Of a stretch of 64,000 nt of DNA, positions 34,200 to 46,619 are shown in pieces. The notes under the pieces are model-generated. The model did no database searches. It was not told the origin of the DNA and saw nothing but the letters and a program-made list of their open reading frames with translations. Position 1 is the stretch's first letter. The number at the start of each line of letters is the position of its first letter. A program made the position numbers and the translations under genes. The stretch is from contig LS997563.1 of the NCBI GenBank assembly GCA_000469685.2, forward strand, positions 8,294,350-8,358,349, written 5' to 3'. The stretch is from Haemonchus contortus (lineage: Eukaryota; Nematoda; Chromadorea; Rhabditida; Trichostrongylidae).

Positions 34200-36116
34200 T
34201 AAGATTAAGTCAAAACAAGTTATCCAGAAGTTTTTGATGTATTGTGAAATCCATGCACGAAATGTCCCCGCTCTCCTAATAGGCGTCACCGCATCATCCA
34301 TATTCCCACACCCTCTTAATTAAGCTTGTCTAACACCACTCAGTTTGGCAAAATATCAATAGGTATAGGGCCAATCTACAAGTATTGGGAGTTTATACAG
34401 GTACTACACAATCAATGAGACCAGAGAAATCATAAATTACAAAAGATCGCAACAGTAAACAACTGGAACATGTGAACCCTCCCATGTTATGCTATTCATT
34501 CGTAATGACAGACGGGTAAGGGAAGTCACATCTAAAATCTTATCAGAGTCGTCTTTGTAAATAAACAGAGATAACTTTTTGAATAGCGTATACTAACCAA
34601 CCAGAACTTGAAAAATCATTCTAAAATTTTATTGTTACCATTTTTAGTATAGTTTATGATCACATAATCTGATATTCACTATTCATTGAATACATACAAA
34701 GTATTAGTAATCACGGGAATCTATCAGAACAGCAGTAGCATCAGTAAATCGTCCAGTAAATCGTTGTGACAAAGGAATCATAATGATGGAACCACAGCTA
34801 GTTAGCGAACACACACCTATAAAATGGTGGAACGAGGATATTTCAGAGGCATCACCAAAACCGTACGCCGGCAAGATAATGAAGAACTGAAATAGAGGAC
34901 ATGTCAGGTACACATCATTGTGTATCGAAATGGTGTTTTCGGTCCAAACGATTTCAGATATACACACATCAATCATTTTTTAACACCAAATAACATTCCC
35001 AAATGGTAATCTATTCGTAAACAACTCAACGATTCTCAAAAAGTTCCGAGTATTCCACTGCTTCACAAAAGACTTCGTCTAGCCCATCTCGAAGCATTCC
35101 AATCTCTTACTAGACTCTCATTAAAACCCAAGAGACTCATCACTTCCGTTTTTCAAATGGTCTACTCCTCCTTCACATCTAGGCTTTCAGTTGAGATACA
35201 GAGCTTCACTACAATCAAAAAAATGTTTCCCTCGATGCCTGCACAAAAGCCTACGCACAAGGGTTCTTCTGTATACTGGAACATTCTGCACTTATGAAGC
35301 CCACTGATTCACTTTAGATTTGGTGGATTTCCCCATCAAGGATTGGCGGAAGGCATAGGATCCCACATATGCGGTAGGACTAAGCCACTTCTTCTTTCAC
35401 TGCAAATTAAGCTGGGGTTACCCCATACACGAACTCGTAACTATATATGTAACAGCCAACGTGGGGAAACCAGGAACTATCCCGAGTAAAGTATATCTGA
35501 ACCCCTAAAATGGCGAATCTTGAAATAACGGCGAAAACACCACTTGTGGACAACACAATCACCGACTGGGATGGATCATGAAAACGCAATATCAAAATAG
35601 AAACCCTCCGCTTATATTGTAAATCTTCTCTTCAAAAGAACTCGATCTCCCGAAGAAACCAAAAGAACATGAAAAACTACCGTTTTTTCTGAACAAATTT
35701 CCTACGCCCAAAAAAGCAGTGGTAACTTCCTGTCAGAAATTACACCCTAATACAGTACAGAGCAGTACTAATCACCCTTACAACGCTAGAGCAATTTGAA
35801 AAGCAGCAAAAAAAATTAAAAGAATAGAACTATGAAGACTAGGATGGATAGTTCAGCTAGCCATCACATATCCGACTGGGGCATCAAACTGCACGCAGTA
35901 TGTGGAAGATAGGAACGAAAGAACCCAAAAACAACATATCGTAATACTCATCCACAGGCGACGAACATACAGCTAACATCTTTACGGAGAATATTACAGA
36001 CAAAAGGGATACCTAGCGGTGAAGGGGAGTACACCACTGTATGAAAAAAAACCAATAAAATCAAAGAAAAAGTCAATAGAGAATTTGGATACACGTACAC
36101 ACATGAACTGTTAGAG
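34200..36116 (-). other. Mostly non-coding; possible receptor-like fragments
   Basis: Minus-strand frames at 34704-34976 and 35407-35595 are strongly hydrophobic (for example VIVLSTSGVFAVISRFAIL and LTSCGSIIMIPLSQRF), reminiscent of nematode chemoreceptor segments. I could not connect them by splice sites, and they may be chance. Nothing else is recognisable. Confidence 0.2.
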
Positions 36117-38304
36117 CTACTTGTAATGCGAATCTTGCTCTTGTGCAGCATGGATCATATATCTAACTGCAAACGCAAGCACCACGACGCCTGCAATCAC
36201 AATTAGATTCGACATAAGCGACGAAAGACCCGACGACGGCTCGGCAGCACTAAAATTTCATATACCAGTAATAGAATAACATTATTACAAATTATCATGA
36301 ATTCAGGAGTTATCGGGGAGAATACTCACAATTCTCCGGTTACTTAAAAAAGGACCATACAAAGAAAGCTGGAAGAAATATGTATATTTGAGCTGAATAC
36401 AGAATTTCCTAATTTCCTTCCCCGACTGTTGGAATGGGCTTTCGAACATGGAAAGAAGCGACATTAATGTAGAGGGAGACATTTGTGCCTCCCATTTAAA
36501 CCCTCATTTGAACTGACAAAAATTTCTCGGGAAAAACACTTAATCGATCGAATCAACACCAAATGAAATCAGTTCCACTGGAATTCGACCCAAGCCCAAG
36601 TTTGCACAGATAAATCAGAAAGAAAGCTGTTACATGAGGAAAATGCAGAGTAGGAAACAACTAACCTCCTTAGTCGTTCCTCTTCTTCTCTCAATGTGGC
36701 TTCATCAGCAGTATTAGCCTCACTAAGACTTTTTCTTATTTCCTCGGCCACATCAGGGAAAAGTTCACAAAACACTCGATCCTGTTAATATGAAAGAATG
36801 ATTTTTAATCAGATGCGCATGGAAATTCGCTACGGGTTCGGCACTTTGACTGAATTGCTTTAAAACACTTAATAATTGAAGAAATGTTACAGCTCGTAGT
36901 CCAAAAAGATGTGAAAAACAGAGCATTTTAAACAAAGCTTCTTTCTGTATTGGCTTTTTGCATAAAACACAAAATCGTTCAATTCAGTTTGGGCATGGTT
37001 TCCATTCATTTAATCACACCTCCCTCCACCACCACTCGTAGTGGAACCGAAAAATGCCTTGGTGTTTTTATCCATCCAAACGAGTCTAAATACAATTACC
37101 CCACTCCGCAACTGCTGGAAGCTCGAGAGAGCATCGATCAAGGAACTGATCTTCGGACTTGTGAGGGTAAAAGCGAGTAGCAATAGGCTACCCCACCCTG
37201 TCTCCTTTGAATGCAGCCAAATAATATTTTCGTTACAAAAATTAGACATGAGCAGATTTCCGTTTCGGCTCACTAGAGTCATCATAAAAAAATGAGACAA
37301 GGTTTACCCAGAGCTCTAGCTTTCACTAAGTAGTCCCTTTCACAACTGATCAAACTCTTACGAAAACACAGGAAATTGACATCATTTCATAGACCCTGTT
37401 TTTTTTTCGGTAGATATGTCAAATTAGTCATCATTACGTTCGTCTTCAACAAAAACGATCGACTCTAGACCTTTAACAAAAGTTTTCTGAATAGCCAAAC
37501 ACGACCAACAAATAGACAAACACACCTTTAAGTTGAAAGCCTTACTGCGTCGAGCAAGTATCTTTTTCTCTGCTTCAGATGATGTAATGCTACCTAATGT
37601 GGGTGCCGTGTCGTTCATAAAAGATAAAAGACCAGTGATAATCGTCGACACCTGAAACATCGGTAAATAGAAACCATTCAGAAATAGAAGGTCATCGGAT
37701 CATACCGTCCATGCGGGATTCCATGTGTCTGGATGAAAGTCGGAGATCGATAAACATAGTCTGGTGTTCACTTGAAACCGACCACTAGGCGTTATCATAT
37801 AAATTGAAGGCGGCTTGAAGGGAAAGTCGCTTGGAAAGACTAATTTTCCGTGATAGACACCTCCTAAATGAAGACATGTATCAGAAACTCGGCTAGAATA
37901 ATTTAGATTGATTTGATGAATAGCATTGACTTGTAGGGAACCCTCGGGAAAAACTCTATCCACCATTTATGCATTTTTCACCTATATCTATACCTACATA
38001 CATGATCTTCTCCAGAGTAAAAACACTCGAAACAACAGTACTTCGACGAGCCGCAAATTTTAAAAAAAGAATGAAATAATAGGATAAGTATGAGCACATA
38101 AATATATTTTCCGTTAATCAGTAGACGTAAAATCCACATGATCTCACCGTCATATGGGGTATTCGGCGCACCATAGATTATGTAGTGCCATTCAAGGATA
38201 TTCTCCTGTAATGGTGCTGCTCGTACGTATGGCACCGGTTCCTTCAGCAACCTCGCATAATCCTTCTTTAATCGAGCTGTAGCGGTAACCGATGCCACAA
38301 CCAT
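36117..38304 (-). CDS. ubc-26: Tail-anchored ubiquitin-conjugating enzyme, UBE2J2 type
   Basis: Five exons in phase: 38304-38148, 37863-37706, 37651-37526, 36781-36666, 36249-36117, giving 229 residues. The UBC fold starts [18 protein letters not shown] and contains [17 protein letters not shown], the TPSGRF segment that replaces the usual HPN in this subfamily and the catalytic cysteine C89 in [20 protein letters not shown]. The spacer helix has [18 protein letters not shown]-terminal membrane anchor (about residues 200-218, [18 protein letters not shown]) fixes it to the ER. UBE2J enzymes supply ubiquitin to ER E3 ligases in ER-associated degradation and can modify hydroxylated residues. 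The neighbour ubc-15 is a tandem paralogue. The gene name is assigned by the retained anchor and by gene order as I recall it in C. elegans. Confidence 0.93.
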
Positions 38305-38309
38305 TACTG

Positions 38310-40405
38310 TATCTGGAATCAGAAGATTTTACAACTTGAAGGCCGTATTCCATGCGAACCTACTGCGGAAAATTCAAAAAAAAAAACTCTCTAATGGTCC
38401 TAATGAAATGGAGCTTTCTAGCTCTGCGGAGTTTATTTCCCGTTCCTGTTCCCGCTCTATGAGTTGCAAAGTTGCACCTGTGTCTTTAAGGAATTGATAA
38501 TAGCAGTTCCTTCGTGTATAAGCTCTTAGACATACTCGAACTTATGGAGCGACATGTTTACAAACAGGATCGCATTCTCACTGGATGCAATGGGCATTAG
38601 ATATCAACTGAACGTGAGATAATAGTAGTGACGATTCGAATGAGGGAGGTGGAATAAGTCTCTGCCCTCTAAAAGGAAGGGATTCCTCCTGATCTACATT
38701 GGAAGGATAAAGCATGCACCTACTGCCGCCACTGAGGCAGTAATACCAGATCACCTCGATTCCGTCCCCCTAGTTTGGACACGCCGACGGCAATGCTATA
38801 AGCTGACCCGTGGACTAATACCACCGAATAGAATAGGTCATTGAGAAATCCGTGATAAGGATTATATGGTTCAAGTAGACAACCACCCTGTCTAACCCGC
38901 TACAATCTGCACAGTGATGCAGATAAATTCAATTCTAAACTTCCTGTTTGCGATCACACTTCTCTTCCTTGTTGCATTCATTCATCATCCAACAAACCCC
39001 ACCTCGCTTCCTTCCCAAATAACAATAATATTAGAAAGTAACAGGGTGTTTATGACAACCTCTTCAAATCATCAAGAAAACAACTTTAGTAAATCTCTTC
39101 ATTATTAAAGATCTTCTCATAATAGGCAATATATGGTAAGGATGAATTGCTTAAAAAGAACATGCGCAGATAATCATAAACCGACATTTTATCAACTCTG
39201 AACTCTGTCGACATTTCGAATTCATACCGACCCCATAGCGAAGTACATACGTCGCCCACAAGAGCGTAAAATCAATGCACATCACAAATTACACGGGTTA
39301 AGGTATGATCCGAACTGTGAAGACAGCATACAAAACATCTAAACCAATACGATTAACCACTAACCACGGTAGCAGAGTAGAAATGAACTGAACATAAAGT
39401 TCTATACAGATGGAAAGCAAACTGATATGAGTCATGTATACAACGTAGTACCAGTAAAATGACTCGAGTAAACACACATTATCTTCATCAGAAACTAACC
39501 GGTAATACACCAATACAGCAATAAAAAACAAATGCATTTTAAGGCCGAAGGCAATGTATGGTTAATCAAAGCAAACTTCAGAAGAAGAAGTGTCCACCTA
39601 TACTCGTGAAAAACCGATACTAATGCTAAAATATAGTTCTACAAACAGCTAAAATTTTCTAGCCTGCCTACGCGTTTTAGGAATCAGAATTTTCTGTACA
39701 AAGAAAAAGAAACAACTTCGACCAGTAAAATATTCTGACCCTTTGGGCCCCTTTGACCACTGGATGTCATGGTGTAATTAAAGCTGGAGCACACAAGGAT
39801 GGCAAAGAAGTATCAGCTGATTCCGCTCGAATACGACCGCCTCAACCCCTCCACCATGTAAAACAAATGTTGTGGAGGCTCGAACGAGGTGGTATAATAA
39901 TCCCTTATTTAAAATTTCATTTAAAAGGTGATAATTAGGTGAATACTGTATCGTCAACTTCCTCGAACAGCGTCGAAATGTATCTAAGTTTCAAAGCTAC
40001 TATATCCGCCATCGATGGCGGAGAGGCATGGAGGGTGATATCCAACATCTAACGGGGATGGATCCTGCACTGGTGAGAGCGATGCAATACGTGCCTATGA
40101 TATTTTATCAACATGATAATAGTTAACCAGTACATTTCATGCTCATCACCAACCGATTAATTGAAGTCACTCGAGCTCAATAACTTGAAGATTGTCGATG
40201 ACACTACCTAACTGCCTTGCCAGCCATGTGGTAACCAGTACAAAAATGTAGTCTCACAGCCTACATTTCAAGAAGAACAGGCACAAGACACCTAATAAGC
40301 CCAATGGAAAGTTTAACGCCACCTTGTTGTAAAAAAAAGTGAAACGAAGCACAAGCCACAAATCTCGTAAAGGCTGTAGAGGCATCGGGCAATCGATCTC
40401 CTTTT
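38310..40405. other. Spacer between the two E2 genes
   Basis: Contains a perfect 18-base palindrome TCCGCCATCGATGGCGGA at 40005-40022. A hydrophobic minus-strand frame at 39298-39537 (SFYWYYVVYMTHISLLSICI) may be chance or a receptor fragment. No supported gene. Confidence 0.4.
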
Positions 40406-40409
40406 GAGC

Positions 40410-43310
40410 TCACTCATCATCTGATAAATCAATGATCTCACATTGCATTTGAGGAGGCTGGTAAGAATGGGTTCGCTCGGTAATGCAAGCGCCAGCTGGA
40501 CGCTTTTGAGCACGTCTTTCATTTATTCCAACTGTACCTGCAACATTACGCTCAGGCGTTCGGAGAGGTTTGAAAGCATGAGGAACTGCCGTTTTATCTC
40601 GGCCACTGTTGACACCATCGGAATTCGAGCCGTGGAGGTTAGATGGTGACGCCGATGCGCTCTTTGCCATGACACTATTCTGCTCATCCATCAAGGTAGG
40701 AAAAAAATTCTTGAAACCCGGGCACTGAAAATTTTTCTAACATTCGGTATAAAAAAAGTAGTGAATGAGAACAACAAGGAATAAGATCAAGTTTATAAAT
40801 AAAAGGCATCATCCAATGCATGACGGAACGGGGCGCCTTCAATAACACATTATCCCGGAAAAGGTTGAGCAGTTCGAATTTAGGCTCGAAGCGTAGCAAA
40901 CGACGTTAAACGTACGTTTTGCCCGGACACGTAACGTACAAAAGTTTGACAGAAAGGCCGTTCGATCGATTTCACCTTTTTTCCAATGTTTGACTACCCT
41001 TCTGCTCCCATACCCGTTATTGCACAATGCTTACAATGCCCCTTCACATGAACTATTCCGTTCTATGAGTGTCTTTCGCACTTCGGTATCCTAACTCTAA
41101 CAGACACAATACACTTAACTTCTCAAACCACATACACTGACGCTTACAACTGAATCCCCATTTCTCCTACCCACTATTCTTTAAGTGATCAAGTTGTGCA
41201 ATGCCAGCTGCACTACGAATCTGTCGCGAAACACCAAAATCAGCTCTTCAAACGCCTACAATAAATAAGAAAAAACTGCAAAGTTACCGCAAGATTCCAT
41301 GCTCTGCTTTCCGCAGCATACTTACGGCGCATGGCAAGAGGTTCGTTGATGACCCCAGCTGCAGGAGTTTCTTCATTCATAAAGCTTTGAAGACCAACCT
41401 TCAAAATGCTATCCATTACTCCTTCTTAAAAGCATTCGGAAAACAACTTTGCGGAACCGTGTGGTAAAGAATTAGGTACCGAGTAATGTAGTTGCCAAAT
41501 GTTACACCAACAGTTTTCATTGTTTAGTTTTCTTGCACTTGGTCTGTAATCACCAAAATTCGAACCATTCTAATAAAACATTCGTAATTTCTTTCCGCAG
41601 GCCCAGTTCTATTTTTGATGGGACCAATTGATCCCTAACCGGATTACTTCTTGTGAGGTACTGTTGTGATGTTGAAGGGAGAGGTCAAGATGTAATTCGC
41701 ACACCAAAACTCCCTCAGAAACTTGCACAAAAGTGCGCAACAACGTTCCCAATTTTTAGGTAATCACCATGAAGATCTTTCAGAGTTGCATTTACTTTTA
41801 CAGAGTATGTTATAATCTGAATATTTACTAATCAAACATCGCTACAGAAGAATAGTTATGAATAACAACTAACTAGAATTGAAGATACAGTCCAGCCCGG
41901 ATTCCAAGTCTCAGGATGATAGTCGGAAATGGAAAGGCACAGTCGAGTATTTGTTTGGAACCTGAACAAATATCGGGTAGAGTTTTCGAAAAAGCTCCTC
42001 ACTTCGGACTCTTTACGTAATAAAATGAAATTCCGAATATGGCTGAGTAGACAATTGAAAACGATTAAACACTAACCTCCCATTAGGAGTTAACATACAT
42101 ATTGCTGGAGGTTTCCAAGGAAAATCTGGCTGAAATAATATCTTTCCGTAATAATAGCCACCTAAAATTTGGCTGGTTAGCCACAACGCAGGAAAATATC
42201 ATGAAAATCTCCACAAAAAACTACCCAAAAATTTAAAAACTATAGCATTGGAAAAAGGATGATATGGGAAAACACGCTTACCTTCATATGGAGTATCAGG
42301 TGATCCTTTAATCACATAATGCCATACCAAAATATTGGCATCATCAGGAACTGCTACGATCCCATCAATCGGCTCTTGGGTAAGTTTTTCAAAGTCCCGT
42401 TGAAGGCGCCGTACAGCAGCCGGGTTCGGTTCAGTAGAAGGCTGTGGAAACTGTGAAAAAGATTCGCGAGCATTGGCGATTGGATACATTGCCTAGGGAA
42501 CCTTAATAGATTTTGGATCATGAGGAACACTGCGACAATTAGAAGTAAATATAAGCGTAAAAAGACACAACTCCAATGCGAGGCGATTTTTTTGGAACAA
42601 TTTATTACATCACTATGTTTGAAAGGCATCAAGAGCTCTATTTCATACAATGATTGTGATTAATTGTCTACACATTTCTGGAAACGGATACTACAACACA
42701 GAACAACTTTCCAGATCAGACAGACCGCTAGTGAAGGAACTAATGACGGTTGCAATAATTTGGTTCACTGCAGTCATTCTACAATTTCTACCGTTCCCAT
42801 GTCAGCATGGGTGGTTTTTTTTTCTGAACGGCGTTGAAAAACTGCTACCAAGCCTTGGATTTAAGAGGCCCATAGGGGAAGTGGTATACTCAGGTGTTAT
42901 GATAAAAAAATCGAGGCGTATCATAAAACCTTCAACCTAATTTCTTTCAGACTTCGTAGCTCCAAATCCATTGGTTCCGATTTTTGAATCAACAAGTCTT
43001 TCAACAAAAACCATGGACACCAATACATTTCTGAGCTATATGACATTCAAAGCGACCCACTATTCTACTTCATAGTATATGATATGTACCAGGCTCTTTT
43101 GATTGACCAAATTTAGGAGTGCTTTTTTTAACAAAGTAACTACTGGGCAGCCACTGGGCAGAACAAAACAATTATGGGCAATCAAAGAGTTTCCAACAAG
43201 TATGACTTTTTCGGAGTAATCAGACACATTGTACGTATCACAATGTGGGAATCAATGACGTTCAGAAGATCGAAGAAAAGTGTACTTACGCGAAAGCCGC
43301 TAGCAGCCAT
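40410..43310 (-). CDS. ubc-15: UBE2J2-like E2 without membrane anchor, with SIM-like tail
   Basis: Six exons in phase: 43310-43290 (MAASGFR), 42492-42282, 42161-42077, 41961-41874, 41398-41288, 40724-40410, for 276 residues. The UBC domain has VRRLQRDFEKLTQEP, ILVWHYVIKGSPDTPYEGG, TPNGRF, catalytic C114 in [20 protein letters not shown] and MRRKYAAESRAWNLA. After the domain there is CPGFKNFFPTLMDEQNS and then about 85 polar residues rich in Ser, Arg and Pro. There is no hydrophobic tail, so unlike ubc-26 the product should be soluble. It ends CEIIDLSDDE, a hydrophobic core followed by acids as in SUMO-interacting motifs. The short first exon fits in phase but is the least certain part; the second-exon ATG (codon 9) is an alternative start. 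Confidence 0.9.
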
Positions 43311-43644
43311 CTTTTTTTGAACAGCCTACAAATATGACTTAACCTGATTAACCTAATTAATTAAAGTCCGAGGTATGTCTGATCTATTTATGTCACAACG
43401 GATTATTCATGCCACCAAGAAATTGAACGGAATTACGCTACAAAACCCAAGCATAAACTAGTATTAAAATCGCAAAACGTAATAATTTAGGATTAGAATA
43501 GGAACTTGATGGAATGAGAGGGATATTGCAGTTTGCATCAAAGGCTCCTGAAATAAATTTGCAATTGGACCGAGAAAAAAGTTATCAAGCTGAAACAAAC
43601 GTCCAAGTAACCCTATTTGAATGAGTGAAATTCGAGAACAAGAC

Positions 43645-46613
43645 TCACAGCAAGTCATCCACGGCGCTACTCTTAGAACCAGCCTGTGCAGACGCAGGTG
43701 AAATTTTTCGTACCTATGAATGAAAAAAACGTATAATACGACATGCGAGTAGAGAAAGCTAGAAGAGCAAGCATTGCGAACGGTTTTGTGGGAGAAAACC
43801 AAATGCTCTCAAACACATCTGATCATACCGCGGAACCTCCTGGAGGTGGAGGTAGTAGAGGCACACTGCCGCCCACTGGAGCAGGTCGCGGTCGTGACCG
43901 AGCGGGCAGCGGCTGACCATCTGGACCTTTCTTCTGAATCACAAAATGTTTGGCCTCAAGAAAGAATATGACATAAAAAGCTGATCCTAATGACCGACGA
44001 GATGGGATGATAATACAGAAGAAAATTACTTACACCAATATTAATGGAAATTGTTTGACCCTCTTTGAAAGCCAAATCAAGACTTGGCTGAGGATCATTT
44101 ATTTGTTGTTCAAGCTCGGCAGACTTTTCAAGATATTTGAAATGATCCTGCAAAATCACTCTATCAAATGTTATGACTTGCCTCAAAAACAATTTACCAT
44201 AAGAACGGCTTCAATGGTACAGTACCTGCAGAGCAACATTAAGATCAAACGAATCTCCTCGATCAGCGAAACCGCAACCAACGAATGCTGTTTGTCCTGC
44301 GTCATTCATTAGCCGTATAACGAAATATCGCGAAGAATCGATGACTGGTTCAATACATACGCTCGGAAAAGCATCAATGGGGCACTTTGCGTATAGAACA
44401 CCTGAACACTTCAACATCAACAATGATTCTTGGCCTTGTCCGAATTAATAGAACAAATGCGTTTAACAATCAAAATCATGGGTAAGTAGACAACATATAG
44501 AGGACGTGTTATCAAATATCGTTAGTTCATTCAATCAATTTTTTCAACATATCACTTGTTGAAAACTTGATTGGGACCCACGGGCCTTCACAAAAAAGTC
44601 AAGCCCAGTTAAGAGTCCTGGATGCCTGGTTGGAGCGAAACACACCTAAACGACAACTGCTCCGAACCAAACAACCCTTGGGTTTGCCCAGTCTTTTCCC
44701 AATGAGTCGTACTGGTGACGCGTTTGGGATGTGTGTATTGAAATAAGTTCAGGTCCTAGACGGAAATCTTAGGGTGACTTCAAATGGGATAAAGAAAGGG
44801 ATGAGGAATTGGGTTAACATGTTTTACCATGTTGAACCGTGTACATCACCAGACGTTATAGACGTTTTGACATGTCAACTTGGGCTCCTAGATTGATCAA
44901 TCATGCGCTGGGATTCCAATCGATTCCCTCGAGGAACTGTACGCCTCCAGAGTTAAAGACTTGAGCAAAGGATGGGGGATATATTTGCTGGCCTGTAAAG
45001 ATACTTAATTCTAAAGGGTATGGGTACATTCACCCAGAACTGGATGGACGCGGCAAATCGCGCGGCGAAATTCGTGGCGGTTTAAACGACTTCAGCGCCT
45101 ATCATTGGGGCCCAAATTTGAAGTAGAGTTGATTAATACGATCATCTGGCCTTACTAATGCACTCTACTTCAAGTTTGCGCCCCAATCATAGGTGCCAAA
45201 GTCGCTTTGAACTCCACGAATCTCGCCGCGCCATTTGCCGCGTCCTTCCAGTTCTGGGTGAATGTTCCGTCCCCCAATTCTAAAGGGTTTAGGGAGAGCA
45301 ATGGAGAGAATAGAATCGCGAAGGAAGTTGACACGGGATAGGAAATGACCAGCAGCATACTATCTTTTTGACAGGGGGCAGACAAAGGCGTAAGAATGCA
45401 CTCATCCCTTCGAGTACGCTTTCACCTTGATTATTTTCTTACCGGCCCAGAATAACAGGCTTACCTGATAGCTTTAAGTTGTGAAATGCGATCATAAATG
45501 ACATGGTTTATCGTGTACTGGTAAAAAGACGCCAACGACACCTTCCTCAGTGGCTGCTTTCAGACTTCAGCGACGCAACTTATGAGCGCGTGTCCGACCG
45601 ACGGCGGCGCTAGCCATCTGTTGACAACAGTGGCGGGTGATCCATCGGCGTTCAGTGTTGTCAACAGATAGCCAGCAACACCGCAGTCGGACGCGCGCAC
45701 GCTCGTCGATTGCGTCGGTAGCTGCTTTCATTGTCCACGATTTCGCGAGCGACCGGTCGCGTGATTGGTTGCTCGCCAAATCGTGCACTATAAAAGCAGC
45801 CGTTGAAGTCTGAAAGCAGCCAGTCCCAAGCTTCCCACTGGCCAACGCACAGTATGAATTCGGAATACGAAAATAGTCTCGCCAAGTTGAGACTGGAATC
45901 AAGCATTTCTCAAAACCAAAATTATATTCCCGAAGCAATATTACTTCAAAACAAAAGGAAATACATGCCTGTCGTTTTGTCTTCCAGCCGTAGTTCAAGC
46001 CGTTTGCCAATTGTGACTAATTTCATACGCCCAGTCCAATCAGGTGCATCCAATTTCCAATCTGCTGCTCTACAAAAAACTGGCGTTACTGAACAGCCAT
46101 TTATGAGACGGAGTAACTTTCTCGTTCCAGAGATATGAAGTATTCCTCTGACAGATATGCATGTCACGGCGTAATTGTATCACTTCATAGCAGTGTTATT
46201 CATTTCCTTATGATCAACATCAAATATTAATCATAGGCCTGGTTAATTGGCATGGGCCCAGTTTGTTATTTGTCCGAGATCGCTATGAAATCAACACCAG
46301 CATTATGAACCTCTGAAAATGTAATCGTGCATTCATGCAATTTGTCACCAGAAGAGAACCATGGAAGCCAAAGCAATGAAAGAAGACATAAACCCAGTCA
46401 CATGACCCGATGTAAGCGAAACGAGATCATTAATGATTAATTAAACCTGGAGTTACAGTAAAAAGCCAGAAGAAATAAAATGAGATCAATGGAATCGCTT
46501 TTCAAAGTTGAAAAATGAACTCACTTATGACCCCGATTCGTTCCCAGAGGTGGGATTCTGTACACGAAAATCTCTGGTTTAACCAATGCGACGCTTTCGT
46601 ATTCCTCGCCCAT
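43645..46613 (-). CDS. ncap-1: NECAP endocytosis-associated protein
   Basis: Six exons in phase: 46613-46525, 46069-45969, 44401-44226, 44147-44034, 43933-43829, 43713-43645, for 217 residues. The N-terminal PH-like NECAP domain has [68 protein letters not shown] and [19 protein letters not shown]. It is followed by [14 protein letters not shown] and a proline-rich tail ([10 protein letters not shown]). NECAP acts with the AP2 clathrin adaptor at the plasma membrane and in worms restrains open AP2. The product ends SSAVDDLL; the WxxF AP2-ear motif of vertebrate NECAPs is not seen. Intron 2 (1.57 kb) carries two repeats and starts with a GC donor. The gene lies 335 bases upstream of ubc-15 on the same strand. 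Confidence 0.93.
45027..45273. repeat. Foldback repeat in ncap-1 intron 2
   Basis: About 110 bases at 45027-45135 are inverted at 45165-45273 with scattered mismatches (shared ACATTCACCCAGAACTGGA, GACGCGGCAAAT, CTTGAAGTAGAGT). The spacer is about 30 bases. Both arms translate to similar peptides (for example [12 protein letters not shown]), which suggests the arm came from a longer repeat. No transposase. Confidence 0.82.
45606..45690. repeat. Inverted repeat beside the GCGCGAC palindrome
   Basis: TAGCCATCTGTTGACAACA near 45611 is inverted as TGTTGTCAACAGATAGCCA near 45657-45675. Together with the next feature it builds a compound foldback inside ncap-1 intron 2. Confidence 0.75.
45721..45801. 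repeat. Palindromic GCGCGAC repeat, copy 2 of 3
   Basis: Ends GCTGCTTTCATTGTCC and its near inverse, with GCGACCGGTCGC in the centre. Same family as 6624-6706 and 55488-55557. Confidence 0.8.
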
Positions 46614-46619
46614 TTAGTT

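Noticed and set aside
40684..40899. Minus-strand frame ending KFSVPGFQEFF
   Set aside because: Seven T residues shift this frame to a stop. The frame that starts at the acceptor (CPGFKNFFPTL) continues for 105 codons to the true end.
41181..41255. Possible extra ubc-15 exon after AAC CTT GCG (AFEELILVFRDRF)
   Set aside because: Exon 5 joins directly and in phase to the exon at 40724, which restores the conserved FFP region. The extra block would end at a stop.
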